Positions 24,601-32,871 of a DNA stretch of 64,000 bases are shown here, piece after piece (the first letter of the stretch is position 1; every line of letters starts with the position of its first letter). This DNA is from Peptococcaceae bacterium BICA1-7. Its GTDB lineage: Bacteria; Bacillota; Desulfotomaculia; Desulfotomaculales; Desulfocucumaceae. The stretch lies in contig JUEB01000017.1 in the NCBI GenBank assembly GCA_000802095.1, positions 124,001 to 188,000 of the forward strand, read 5' to 3'. Below the pieces are notes generated by a model. That model did not search any database. It had not been told where the DNA came from and worked only from the letters and a program-made list of their open reading frames with translations. The translations under genes and the position numbers were made by a program.

Positions 24601-24950
24601 GGGGGATCATGGAGGAGAAACTGCGCCAAAGCGACATAGCCTCCGCCCTGAAGACAGTGACCACAAGCCCCCTGTCCGGGGCCGGGGATTTATGCTGCGG
24701 GCAGTTTGGGCTCATTGACATTTTACTTACTGCGTCTCTAAAATTGGGCAGGCAGGACCTGTACACCGAGGCGGTAAGGAGGGCCTCCTGGCTTCTGGAC
24801 CGGGAGAGGGAGACAGGAATATTATTAACCACACCGGACTCTCCCCGGGGTGTCTGTAACTTTTCCCTTTTTAAGGGCATATCCGGCGCAGGGTACGCCC
24901 TGCTGAGGCTGGCGCACCCTGCGCTTCCGTCGGTGCTGACCTTTGAGTAG
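21699..24950 (+). CDS. lanM: class II lanthipeptide synthetase LanM, CCG zinc-ligand type
   Basis: The 1083-residue bifunctional enzyme should phosphorylate and eliminate Ser/Thr in the cores, then add Cys to make (methyl)lanthionine. The N-terminal DUF4135 dehydratase half holds D-F-H-L-E-N-I-I (about 386) and A-V-D-L-E-V-L. The LanC-like half, from about 720, holds G-F-S-H-G-A-A-G-I-G-H (888), S-W-C-H-G-G-P-G-I (~953) and D-L-C-C-G-Q-F-G (~998). The last motif is C-C-G in place of the usual C-H-G, the three-Cys zinc site seen in promiscuous synthetases such as ProcM, which also use NHLP/Nif11-type leaders. Ribosome site AGAGGT. It is the likely partner of all seven precursors. Confidence 0.95.
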   Translation: MQRIKDILADIALGSRTLYERLGDGRPAPAPDQREKVSPLREMWIEYSAEKDEFLFARRLKWDGLAETDLNRLQGGGQPPGSKSEPLWLALLEELLERAGATPMEELRQSSFLKEDSRLPFEEILSLFVLCGTDRLSPGMGSAGTLLTGAALTDFQRHLIKRLVFVSQQVLFQEFCHSRDKGPALQPVNPASPAGVAGSTPEWLRIWTGQSPSDRDYLAFIRELLAGGLANLFSRYPVMARLMAEVTCYWVNSTLKFVEALASDRQKIAHTFSAGKDPGQVVSVNCGLSDPHNRGRSVMLPEFASGLKLVYKPRNLGIEEAYFGFLSWLNHRGGESMFKILKTLSQKNHGWVEFCPHLPCRSPEEVSMYYRRSGMLLGVLHALAGSDFHLENIIASGPYPVAVDLEVLLQPEPAEPGPVQLRPDVIQTMLLPYMYKKEADVLYTVGGLGNGLPDRERVSLWKDINTDSMRLEESSNENTVSTNCVCLNGEKVAATGYAKEIIHGFASIYRLFLANREQIQASGGPLHLFEGRQVRHVLRSTQTYFDLMYNSLLPRYMKNGAWRSARLDKISRPLVKKNKRPAVWSSLKYEHLALDRVDVPLFYINTGSPDLELPPGGRIKDYFRETPLEASARRIQSFGSSDLDRQIALIRASLDIQERMSASVSLPSFDKPVESIVPAGKNELLAAAGRIVREVVEGAVGLPGEASWVQLEEEEKSCRLILTGSDLYSGSAGILLFLAAWAGVTGQREPFESLAAPVRLSTAAQWAQSPGQEGMDLGAGSGLGGIIYSFAKIWRLTGDQSFLDVAGGLARSATGEYIERDRHYDIISGSSGLLLGLLELYRAEKDKEVLQAALKCGDHLLNGRTAGESGYRAWKVQGLPTHNAKPLLGFSHGAAGIGHALGRLYRVTGEARFMEGAREAALYEDSLFSAEEGNWPDLRLKDSGEPSGFTRSWCHGGPGIVLPRLEAGGIMEEKLRQSDIASALKTVTTSPLSGAGDLCCGQFGLIDILLTASLKLGRQDLYTEAVRRASWLLDRERETGILLTTPDSPRGVCNFSLFKGISGAGYALLRLAHPALPSVLTFE

Positions 24951-25000
24951 CTATCCTTATTTTAAATATAATCTATAAAAATAATAGCGGGCGGTGACCT

Positions 25001-26455
25001 ATGAATTACGGGGACAAGCAGGAATCTTTCATAATAGACAACATGAAGGAAGGCATCCTAACCATAGACTTCAAGGGGATAATCACCTCACTAAACCCGG
25101 CGGCGGAAAGAATACTGGAAATAAAGCGTGAAGACGTGGTTAACAGTACTCTTGCCGAGACCTTCTTCGGCCTTGAGGAAAACGACGATTTTAACCAGAC
25201 CATTCTTGATGCTGTGTATGAGACCTCAGTAACCCACAACAGGGTTGTCAGCTATTGTACCGGGCAAAAAACCAAAACATTGTTTTTGACCACTTCCTTC
25301 TTGCAGTCGGTGGAGGGCGGCAAGGTGCAAAGAAAAGGGGTTGTGGCGGTTTTTAACGACATAACCGAGCTTCAGGAGCTCAGGGACGCGGTAAAGGCCA
25401 TGGAAAAGATTAAAGAGCTGAACCGTGATCTGGAGCTGCGCAACAGGTTTATAAGCGAAACCTTTGGCCGCTATCTCTCGGACGAGGTTGTCAGAAATCT
25501 CATAAGCCAGCCCGGGACATTAAAACTGGGCGGTGAAAAGAGGCTTGTAACCATTGTATTAACCGACCTGAGAGGCTTTACCTCCATGTCCGGGGAACTG
25601 GCGCCGGACACCGTGGTGACAATACTGAACAACTACCTCGGGGTAATGGTGGATATTATTCTCAAATATAATGGCACCATACTGGAGTTTATCGGTGACA
25701 GCATACTGGCAATCTTCGGAGCGCCTGTCAGCACCGAAGATCACGCCGCCCTGGCGGTGGCCTGCTGCATTGAGATGCAGCAGGCCATGGGAAAGGTTAA
25801 CCAGTGGAACTTTGAAAATGGTTTTTCGGAAATGGAGATGGGCATAGGAATCAATACCGGGCAGGTTGTGGTTGGAAATATAGGCTCCGAAAGGAGAACC
25901 AAGTACGGGGTAGTGGGCAGCCAGGTAAATCTGGCCGCCCGCATTGAATCTTACACGGTGGGGGGGCAAATTCTGGCCTCAGGTGAAACCATACAGTCAG
26001 CCGGCTCGCCGGTAAAAATCAATTCTTCCCTGGAGGTTCATCCCAAGGGGATAGAGGAAGCCATTACAATTTACGAAATAGGCGGCATAGGAGAACCCTA
26101 TAACCTATACCTTGCCGGACAAAATTCCGAGCTGAAGACTCTGGCAAAAAAAATACCGGTGCGTATCTTCACCCTTAACGATAAGCACTGTGAAGAAAAC
26201 TTTATCAGCGGATACCTGGTGAAGCTTTCTTTAAAGGAAGCGGAGCTTTGGTCCGGCATAAAAATGGCCCCCATGGCCAATATTAAAGTACTCATTCCTG
26301 ATCAAAAAGGCCATATACTGGCCGGTGAAATCTATGCCAAGGTAAGAAAGGCAGAAATAAATAACACCTTTATGGTTAGGTTTACTTCGGTTTCCCGGGA
26401 AGCCAAAAAGTATTTTCTGGGTATTTTGGAGCAGGAGACAAGCCAGCCGGGGTAA
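25001..26455 (+). CDS. PAS-domain class III nucleotide cyclase
   Basis: The 484-residue signalling protein has a PAS fold at about 8-120 (I-I-D-N-M-K-E-G-I-L-T-I-D, then N-P-A-A-E-R-I-L), a coiled linker and a class III adenylate/guanylate cyclase at about 175-360. In the cyclase, metal-binding Asp residues appear in V-L-T-D-L-R-G-F-T and F-I-G-D-S-I-L-A, with K-Y-G-V-V-G-S-Q-V-N-L-A-A-R. The C-terminal ~110 residues resemble a PilZ-like end (M-V-R-F-T-S-V-S). It starts 50 bases after lanM with no terminator between. With the cNMP-domain transporter at the other cluster end, a cyclic-nucleotide link is possible. Confidence 0.85.
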   Translation: MNYGDKQESFIIDNMKEGILTIDFKGIITSLNPAAERILEIKREDVVNSTLAETFFGLEENDDFNQTILDAVYETSVTHNRVVSYCTGQKTKTLFLTTSFLQSVEGGKVQRKGVVAVFNDITELQELRDAVKAMEKIKELNRDLELRNRFISETFGRYLSDEVVRNLISQPGTLKLGGEKRLVTIVLTDLRGFTSMSGELAPDTVVTILNNYLGVMVDIILKYNGTILEFIGDSILAIFGAPVSTEDHAALAVACCIEMQQAMGKVNQWNFENGFSEMEMGIGINTGQVVVGNIGSERRTKYGVVGSQVNLAARIESYTVGGQILASGETIQSAGSPVKINSSLEVHPKGIEEAITIYEIGGIGEPYNLYLAGQNSELKTLAKKIPVRIFTLNDKHCEENFISGYLVKLSLKEAELWSGIKMAPMANIKVLIPDQKGHILAGEIYAKVRKAEINNTFMVRFTSVSREAKKYFLGILEQETSQPG

Positions 26456-26481
26456 AAACCATATCCCGGCTGACTATATAC

Positions 26482-27609
26482 TTAAAAAACAGGTGTGGGC
26501 ACATTTTCATATCTGATCCTTTCAGGGGTATCTTTAATCTCAGTCACCTTATTACTTTCCAGGTCAACAGTGACCTCAACCAGGGGGGTCAGCCCGGAGG
26601 CGCGCAGGATTATTTCTTTTCCCTGCACATCCTCCTGTGTGTTCAATTCAGTGCGGGTGAACACTATTTTATAAAGACTGCGGTTATAGCCGCCGGGGGA
26701 GTAATGCCCTCTGCCCTCGATATCATTCATGGGTATTTCGGCCACATACCAGTCAGCCGGAAGAACATAGCTGATAAACCTGCTGTCAGGCCCTTTCTTA
26801 ATGACCCTGCTGCGCACACTTTCATCTGAAAGGGCCAAATCGGTAATTCTCCTCAATTGTCCTGACTCTACCTCAGATAAGGAAATGTACGCTGAATCCC
26901 TGGCATAAAGTATATACATATTGTCCAGGGCATAGTTCTTCTGCCAGTTGGCCGCCCCTATGCCGGCGGCGGTGACAGTCAGAAAAACCGCGGCCAGGGA
27001 CAGGTATCTCAGCGCCCCTGACTTCGGAAAGGACCGGAGCCGGTCCGGCAGGTTAATTCTGACCGGTAGGAACATGCCGGTGCGGCCTTTATAATCATTG
27101 TAACTTTCCCCGAATTTGGCCAGACACTCCCTTTCCTCAGCCCGGGCCAGGAAATAGTAGGCGAACAGCATGGCTGTGTAGGTAATCAGCACCAGGTACC
27201 TGGGCCATAACAGCAGCATGCCGAAGCCGCTGACTGCCAGAGCCGCATACTGGGGGTGCCTGATATGGTTGTATATTCCTCCTGTCACAGCCCCCCTGCC
27301 GGTGAATTTGTGGTAATAAATCTGTGCCGCCCCGCACAAAAACACCAGAAAGCCCGCCGCTGCCAGTATTCCTCCTATATAATTGTGCATATCCAGCCAG
27401 TGCGATTTGGTTTCCACTACAATATGGGGCAAAAAGAAACTGGCCAGCCATTTGGTAACAAGGCTGCTGTTTAATAAGTCCAAACCCTTTCCGTATACTG
27501 AGTAATAATATAGGGCGAAGGGGCTGACCATATAGAATATCTCAAAGGCGATCAGAAAATAAAAAACCAGCACCACCCACCATCTTTTTTTGCCTTCCGC
27601 TTTTTCCAT
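26482..27609 (-). CDS. ICMT/PEMT-like membrane methyltransferase with C-terminal extension
   Basis: The first ~190 residues have four or five membrane helices and the isoprenylcysteine-methyltransferase/phospholipid-methyltransferase signature G-G-I-Y-N-H-I-R-H-P-Q-Y-A then E-E-R-E-C-L. After another membrane helix at about 197-215, the remaining ~155 residues form a soluble, strand-rich domain that I do not recognise, probably outside the membrane. GAGGA precedes the start. Convergent with the cyclase gene. The methyl acceptor is unknown. Peptide carboxyls are conceivable but not shown. Confidence 0.75.
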   Translation of the reverse strand: MEKAEGKKRWWVVLVFYFLIAFEIFYMVSPFALYYYSVYGKGLDLLNSSLVTKWLASFFLPHIVVETKSHWLDMHNYIGGILAAAGFLVFLCGAAQIYYHKFTGRGAVTGGIYNHIRHPQYAALAVSGFGMLLLWPRYLVLITYTAMLFAYYFLARAEERECLAKFGESYNDYKGRTGMFLPVRINLPDRLRSFPKSGALRYLSLAAVFLTVTAAGIGAANWQKNYALDNMYILYARDSAYISLSEVESGQLRRITDLALSDESVRSRVIKKGPDSRFISYVLPADWYVAEIPMNDIEGRGHYSPGGYNRSLYKIVFTRTELNTQEDVQGKEIILRASGLTPLVEVTVDLESNKVTEIKDTPERIRYENVPTPVF

Positions 27610-27669
27610 AGAAAATTCCTCCTCTTTAAGTAAGGGCCCGTTATTTTGCAGGACCCCTTCTATTTACCT

Positions 27670-28119
27670 TTAATTCTTCCGGACTGCCGACATGATGCTC
27701 CTTCGCTGCCGGGCCAGGTGTCTTAGTACCAGCACCAGCATTGCAAAGGCTCCTGCCCCGTGAAGATGCCGCCAGCCATGGTCGGGCCGGCACCAGATAT
27801 AGACCCCGGACACCGCCATCAGGAGAAAAACAACGGCCAGCCCCATTTCCAGAGATACCTTGCGGCACTGCCCGGGCTTTGGACTTACCGCCCGGATCAG
27901 TTTGGCCCTGATACTATTCCGGTGCCAGGCCAGATGGACCGCCAGGCACAGCAGCATGGCCAGTCCGGCCCCCGCATGTGCCCACACCCAGACATCCCCT
28001 GTCAGGCCCCGGAAGCCATTTTCCCCCTCGAACAGGTGGGCAGCCACTGCGCTGAAAACCACCGCCGCAAATTGCAGCAAGATAAGCATATCAAGAAAAA
28101 GGTTTTTATTTCTGTTCAC
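27670..28119 (-). CDS. DUF4405-like four-helix membrane protein
   Basis: The 149-residue protein has four hydrophobic helices and paired His residues (W-A-H-A-G-A-G and A-V-H-L-A-W-H in the first half; W-R-H-L-H-G-A-G and L-R-H-L in the second). This pattern fits a cytochrome-b-like, haem-binding DUF4405 protein. The GGGAGG ahead of the start supports it. Same strand as the methyltransferase gene, 60 bases upstream. Confidence 0.7.
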   Translation of the reverse strand: MNRNKNLFLDMLILLQFAAVVFSAVAAHLFEGENGFRGLTGDVWVWAHAGAGLAMLLCLAVHLAWHRNSIRAKLIRAVSPKPGQCRKVSLEMGLAVVFLLMAVSGVYIWCRPDHGWRHLHGAGAFAMLVLVLRHLARQRRSIMSAVRKN

Positions 28120-28260
28120 CCCAGAGTCCTCCCCTCTCCTCCACCGATAAAGGCTTCCCTTTAGCCGGTGAGCCGCCTTTTACTAAAGTTTAACGGACCG
28201 TTCAGTTTTAGGGAGGTGTATAAGGGCTGTTTTTATGGCAGTAAAGGTCATAAAAAGATA

Positions 28261-28284
28261 GCCGGAGGTAACATTACCTCCGGC
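28261..28284. repeat. perfect 11-bp inverted repeat ahead of the NarL-type two-component genes
   Basis: GCCGGAGGTAA and TTACCTCCGGC are separated by two bases. On the minus strand it is followed by a T-rich stretch, so it could be a leftward terminator, but no leftward gene feeds into it. It could equally be an operator for the kinase gene that starts 25-80 bases downstream. Confidence 0.55.
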
Positions 28285-28308
28285 CTATAACTACTGTCCT
28301 GGGACACA

Positions 28309-29628
28309 TTGAACATGTTTTTTCCAGGGTGTATACTAAAAGCTGCAGGAGTGGTGATATTTATGATTTACCTTAAGATTGGCGGCCTGGCCCGGTATGA
28401 ATATTTACCGGCGGCTTTATTCTATAGCGCCGTTTTAGGCCTGTACATTAATTTTACCGTTACCGGCTTTTATCGTTTTACAGCAACCCTGCCTGGAGGG
28501 GCCGCAGTTATCCTGGGGATGGCCATACTGGTCGCTTTTGACTGTATGGAATACCGGCGGCAGAGCAGGGAGCTTTCCCGGCCGGCCACTGCCGTCCTGC
28601 AGCTTACCCGGGCGGCGGCCATAGTAATATTCAGCTTCTGCGACGGGCTGGGCTTTATTCCGGAGCCCGCTATAATACTTATAATTTTCTTTTCTATATT
28701 CTTTATATTAGGCAAAAGCTATTACCTCACAGGCCTGGTCTGGTTCCTGTACCTGATCTCCAGGGCACACATTTTTTCCAGCCTTGGAGGGGATTGGCTT
28801 ACACTCCATACCTACATTTTCACCAAGCATATAACCATGGCGCTAATTCTGGCGCTGACCATAGCCTTTATTCTTTCCATCGCCTACCGGGCCAGAAGTG
28901 AGCGGGCCCACCGCCTCCGGCTGGAAAAGCTTTTTAGCCAGTTGGAGACATCCCACCGGCAGCTGCAGGAATACTCCGATAAGGTGGCCGATCTGGCCGC
29001 CACCGAGGAGCGCAACCGCCTGGCCAGGGACATCCACGACAGCCTGGGCCACTACCTGACGGTAATCAATATTCAGCTGGAAAAGGCTCTGGCCTTCAGG
29101 GAGAGAAATCCCCTGGAGGCGGACCAGTCGGTGAGGGATGCCAAGCGCCTGGCTGGCGAGGCACTGCAGGATATCCGCCGCTCGGTAAGCGCCCTGCGCA
29201 GCAACGATCTGCCCTTTTCCATTGTTGAGGGGCTGACCGGCCTGACCGGCAATATGCGCAGAAGTGATTTTTCTATTGATCTTGTTATTGAAGGAAATGA
29301 GAAAGGCTACTCCCGGCAGGCCCTGATGGCCCTGTACAGGGCCGCCCAGGAGGGACTGACCAATGTTCAAAAGCACTCCCGGGCCACCGAGGTCACTGTA
29401 AGCCTTATGTTTCTTCCCCACCAGGCGGATTTATGCATTGCCGACAATGGCCGGGGCTTTGACCCTGTCAGCCAGGACCAAAACAGCTCTCATTACGGCT
29501 TCCTGGGGGTCCGGGAGCGGCTGGAGCTGGTCCGGGGGTCTGTAAGACTGGAAACTGCCCCGGGAAAAGGAACAAGGCTTTACATTTCAGTACCCAGAGA
29601 TCCCCGGGTACTGCCGGAGGAAGACTAG
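28309..29628 (+). CDS. sensor histidine kinase, NarL/LiaS-type (HisKA_3)
   Basis: About six membrane helices in the first ~190 residues are followed by a coiled linker. The dimerisation/phosphoacceptor box has R-L-A-R-D-I-H-D-S-L-G-H with the phospho-His, then a HATPase domain with A-L-Y-R-A-A-Q-E-G-L-T-N (N-box), D-N-G-R-G-F-D and G-F-L-G-V-R-E-R-L. The start at 28309 has no ribosome site. ATG 28363, 11 bases after AGGAG, is an equally good choice and would drop 18 residues. The partner regulator follows 50 bases later. The signal is unknown. Confidence 0.88.
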   Translation: MNMFFPGCILKAAGVVIFMIYLKIGGLARYEYLPAALFYSAVLGLYINFTVTGFYRFTATLPGGAAVILGMAILVAFDCMEYRRQSRELSRPATAVLQLTRAAAIVIFSFCDGLGFIPEPAIILIIFFSIFFILGKSYYLTGLVWFLYLISRAHIFSSLGGDWLTLHTYIFTKHITMALILALTIAFILSIAYRARSERAHRLRLEKLFSQLETSHRQLQEYSDKVADLAATEERNRLARDIHDSLGHYLTVINIQLEKALAFRERNPLEADQSVRDAKRLAGEALQDIRRSVSALRSNDLPFSIVEGLTGLTGNMRRSDFSIDLVIEGNEKGYSRQALMALYRAAQEGLTNVQKHSRATEVTVSLMFLPHQADLCIADNGRGFDPVSQDQNSSHYGFLGVRERLELVRGSVRLETAPGKGTRLYISVPRDPRVLPEED

Positions 29629-29678
29629 CCGGGTAAGTCCGGAAAGCAGCTCCGGCTACGGGGTGCAAGGAGGCTATT

Positions 29679-30395
29679 ATGACTGAGCAAACAGGAAAAA
29701 AGGTCCGGGTGCTGGTGGTTGACGACCAGGAGCTTATGAGGGACGGCCTGGCCTCCCTGCTGGGCATTCAGGAGGGCATAGAGGTGGCGGGCACTGCCGC
29801 CAACGGGCAGGAGGCCATCGACAGGGCGGTGGATCTGCTGCCCGATATAGTACTGATGGATATAAGGATGCCGGTAATGGACGGAATCACCGCCACCGGT
29901 CACCTCCGACGCCAGCTGCCCCAGTGCCGTGTGATCATGCTCACCACCTTTAACGATGAGGAGTATATAGTCAAGGCGCTTATCTCCGGGGCGGTGGGCT
30001 ACCTGCTAAAGGACATTCCCGCCCGGGATCTGGCCCGGGCAGTTCAGCTGGCCCACCTGGGCATCTACCAGCTGGAGCCCTCGGTGGCCGGAAAGCTGGT
30101 GGGAACAATAATAAGCTCTTCCCAGGCCGGACACCCCCCGGCGGCAGGCAGCCTGCAGGAAAAGATACCGTCAGGCCTGCCCCGGCCAGCCTTGCCCGAT
30201 ACCACGGGCCTTAAAGACCGTGAACTGGAAGTTCTCCGTCTGATCGCCACCGGGGCAACCAACCGGGAAATAGCCGTAAAGCTCTATATAAGTGAGGGCA
30301 CGGTTAAAAACCATGTCTCCAGTATACTCAACTGCCTGGGCCTGAGGGACCGCACCCAGGCGGCCATTTATGCCTTTGAAAACAAGCTGGTTTAA
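29679..30395 (+). CDS. NarL/LuxR-type response regulator
   Basis: The 238-residue protein has an N-terminal receiver with D-D-Q-E, phospho-acceptor Asp in V-L-M-D-I-R-M-P, and the conserved Thr and Lys (L-T-T-F, L-L-K-D). The C-terminal LuxR helix-turn-helix has L-K-D-R-E-L-E-V-L-R-L-I-A-T-G-A-T-N-R-E-I-A and G-T-V-K-N-H-V. The linker of about 45 residues is Pro-rich and longer than usual. Strong GGAGG site. Cognate to the preceding kinase. Confidence 0.93.
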   Translation: MTEQTGKKVRVLVVDDQELMRDGLASLLGIQEGIEVAGTAANGQEAIDRAVDLLPDIVLMDIRMPVMDGITATGHLRRQLPQCRVIMLTTFNDEEYIVKALISGAVGYLLKDIPARDLARAVQLAHLGIYQLEPSVAGKLVGTIISSSQAGHPPAAGSLQEKIPSGLPRPALPDTTGLKDRELEVLRLIATGATNREIAVKLYISEGTVKNHVSSILNCLGLRDRTQAAIYAFENKLV

Positions 30396-30467
30396 AGGTA
30401 TTAAACAGTTAGTCAATTAACCGGACTCTATATCCTGTTTCCAGATTGCCCTAAATTTATTTGATCT

Positions 30468-30486
30468 TTGTTACAGATTTGTGACA
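30468..30486 (+). promoter_or_regulatory. putative OmpR-type direct-repeat site, copy 1
   Basis: TTGTTACAGATTTGTGACA contains two related half-sites eleven bases apart and ends ten bases before a TATATT box. Related sites lie at 32806, 33196 and 35979. It is in the 240-base gap before the OmpR-type regulator, so autoregulation is suggested. Confidence 0.45.
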
Positions 30487-30635
30487 TATGAATGCTATAT
30501 TATTTGTAGCCCCGGTTTATCCGGGTCCTTTTAATATTATCGATAAATAAGCAGTGCACCGGGTTATTATACAGAATAAATTCTGTGCCCGGAGATGCCT
30601 CCGGGTTAAATAATATTGGAAAGGATAGTAGGCAA

Positions 30636-31334
30636 ATGAAAATACTGGTGGTTGATGACGAGGATAAAATACGAAATATTATTAGGATGTATTTTACCAG
30701 GGAGGGCTATGGCATTGGAGAGGCAGCCAACGGCAGGGAAGCCCTTGATAGATTTAAAGAGGAAAAGTATGACCTGATTGTTTTAGATATAATGATGCCG
30801 GACATGGACGGCTGGGAGGTTTGCCGCCGGGTTCGGGCCGGGTCCTCGGTCCCCATAATTATGCTTACCGCCAAAGGAGAGGAAGTAGACAGAATTGTCG
30901 GGCTTGAGATGGGGGCAGACGATTATATGGTAAAGCCTTTCAGCCCCCGCGAGCTCCTGGCCAGGGTCAAGGCGGTGCTGCGCCGCACAGCCCGGGACCC
31001 GGACAGCGGGGGAAACAATGAGCTAAAGGCTGCCGGCGCTAAAGCAGCAGTGCAGATAAATATCGAGACCCGGAGCGTCACTGTCTGCGGGCAGACTGTG
31101 CCCCTTACGGTAAAGGAGTTTGACCTTATGTGCTACATGAGCAGGCACCCCGGCAGGGCCTACACCAGGGATGAACTGCTGCAGGGAGTTTGGGGGTTTG
31201 ATTATTACGGTGACACCAGGACGGTGGACACCCATATAAACAGGCTCAGGGACAAGCTCAATAAAGTGCCCGGCTGCCCTGATGTAATCAGGACTGTATG
31301 GGGAGTGGGCTATAAATTTGAGGTGGTGGAATGA
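30636..31334 (+). CDS. OmpR/PhoB-type response regulator
   Basis: The 232-residue protein has a receiver with D-D-E, phospho-acceptor V-L-D-I-M-M-P-D, M-L-T-A-K-G and V-K-P-F-S-P-R-E-L. The winged-helix C-terminus has L-T-V-K-E-F-D-L, R-A-Y-T-R-D-E-L-L and R-T-V-D-T-H-I-N-R-L-R-D-K. The frame opens at 30585, but the ATG at 30636 begins exactly at M-K-I-L-V-V-D-D and has an AAGGA-like site. Its stop overlaps the kinase start by four bases, so the two are co-translated. Confidence 0.93.
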   Translation: MKILVVDDEDKIRNIIRMYFTREGYGIGEAANGREALDRFKEEKYDLIVLDIMMPDMDGWEVCRRVRAGSSVPIIMLTAKGEEVDRIVGLEMGADDYMVKPFSPRELLARVKAVLRRTARDPDSGGNNELKAAGAKAAVQINIETRSVTVCGQTVPLTVKEFDLMCYMSRHPGRAYTRDELLQGVWGFDYYGDTRTVDTHINRLRDKLNKVPGCPDVIRTVWGVGYKFEVVE

Positions 31335-32788
31335 ATTTTCTTAAAAAAAGTATAGTCACCAAGTTATGGCTGGCCATGGTGCTGCTGGTGCTGGTAATCA
31401 CCTGGACCACCGGTATGGTGCAGTCAAATATAATTAAGAAGGTTTACTATAAGCAGCAAACCGACAGCATTCTCCGCCAGGGAAACGATATAGCCGCCGC
31501 CATGAGCAGCGGGGCAAGCCGGGAAAAAATAACACTGCTTTCTCAAATGACACACACCAATATAATGCTGGTGGACCCGGAGGGCTTTATACTGGAATGT
31601 CACGGCATGGGCATGAACATGAGTTCCACCGGGATCAGCATACTTGACCACCATGACGGCCTGATAACCCTGGCTGATTTTGAAAAGGTACTGGCCGGGG
31701 AGAGAGTGCTGAAAAGCGGCGCCAATGACATCATAGGCGAAAATGTGCTGTCTGTATTGGTGCCGGTTACTACCGGAGAGAATACAACCGGCGCCATAAT
31801 AGTGAGCCATTCCATTGCCGCCATCGAGGGACAGCTGTTGGAGTACCAGAGTATTATTCTAAACGTAGGGATAGGCGGAATAATTCTGGCCACCTTCCTG
31901 AGCCTTCTTTTCTCAAGATCTTTATCCAGGCCCCTTATCCAGATGAACAGGGTGGCCCGGGCACTGGCCAGGGGAGACTACAACAGGAAAGTGGTTTTTG
32001 AGTCCCAGGACGAAATAGGTGTCCTGGCCAGCTCACTAAACACTCTGTCCGGAGAGCTGCAGGAAAAAATAGCCACCCTGGAGAGGATGGATCAAACCAG
32101 AAAAGATTTTGTCGCCGGGGTCTCCCATGAATTAAGGACTCCCCTGACTATTATTCAGGGCTATGCCGAGGCCTTAAAAGACAATGTGGCAGAGAGTGAA
32201 GAAGACCGCCGGGACTGTATAGAGGGAATTGTTGAGGAAACAGACAGGCTAAAAAGACTGGTTTTTGATTTGCTTGATTTGAGGAGAATTGAGTCCGGTC
32301 AGGAGAGCATTGAGCTCACAGAGTTTGATATGACCCCTGTTTTATTAAAAGCAGCTGAAAAAATGGGGGTTTTTATTGAACAGAAAGGAATTGCCCTGGA
32401 CCTTGCTATTTCTGAAGAGCTCCCTCCTGTGCTGGCCAATCCGGACCGTTTGCAGCAAATACTGTTCAATCTTTTGGAAAATGCCGTGAGATATACCCCC
32501 ACAGGCGGGACTGTCAGGGTAAATACAGCTGTCCTCAGTGGCAATGTAAAAGTCAGCGTAACAGACAGCGGCCCCGGTATACCGGCAGACCAGCAGGAAT
32601 TTATCTGGGAAAAATTCTATAAGGTTGACAAGTCCAGAGCCAGAAGAGAAGGCGGCGGAACAGGTCTGGGGCTGGCCATAGTAAAACGGCTGGCTGAACA
32701 AATGGGCGGGCTGGTATACGTGGAAAGCGCCCCCGGCCAGGGAACAACCTTTTCATTTACACTAAGGACAGGAGTAGAAAAAACGTGA
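31331..32788 (+). CDS. membrane sensor histidine kinase with HAMP domain
   Basis: The 485-residue protein has a membrane helix at about 12-30, an extracellular sensor of ~130 residues with a Met-rich patch (G-M-G-M-N-M), a second helix at about 170-190 and HAMP at 190-245. HisKA has phospho-His in S-H-E-L-R-T-P-L and HATPase has [15 protein letters not shown] and G-T-G-L-G-L-A-I-V. It overlaps the regulator gene. The Met patch and the metal-rich neighbours make a metal or redox signal plausible; this is inference. Confidence 0.92.
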   Translation: MNFLKKSIVTKLWLAMVLLVLVITWTTGMVQSNIIKKVYYKQQTDSILRQGNDIAAAMSSGASREKITLLSQMTHTNIMLVDPEGFILECHGMGMNMSSTGISILDHHDGLITLADFEKVLAGERVLKSGANDIIGENVLSVLVPVTTGENTTGAIIVSHSIAAIEGQLLEYQSIILNVGIGGIILATFLSLLFSRSLSRPLIQMNRVARALARGDYNRKVVFESQDEIGVLASSLNTLSGELQEKIATLERMDQTRKDFVAGVSHELRTPLTIIQGYAEALKDNVAESEEDRRDCIEGIVEETDRLKRLVFDLLDLRRIESGQESIELTEFDMTPVLLKAAEKMGVFIEQKGIALDLAISEELPPVLANPDRLQQILFNLLENAVRYTPTGGTVRVNTAVLSGNVKVSVTDSGPGIPADQQEFIWEKFYKVDKSRARREGGGTGLGLAIVKRLAEQMGGLVYVESAPGQGTTFSFTLRTGVEKT

Positions 32789-32805
32789 TAATTTTGTCAT
32801 ATATC

Positions 32806-32824
32806 CGTTAAAGGTTTGTAAAAC
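32806..32824 (+). promoter_or_regulatory. putative OmpR-type direct-repeat site, copy 2
   Basis: CGTTAAAGGTTTGTAAAAC resembles the other sites and lies nine bases before TATGAT, a likely -10 for the small membrane protein gene. It is the weakest match of the four. Confidence 0.35.
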
Positions 32825-32871
32825 CTGTCTGGTATGATTAAATCATAACAAACACGAAAAGGAGTGATACC

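Noticed and set aside
24685-24710. LanM considered cyclase-dead because the C-H-G motif is missing
   Set aside because: C-C-G is a known alternative zinc motif in active ProcM-like enzymes.
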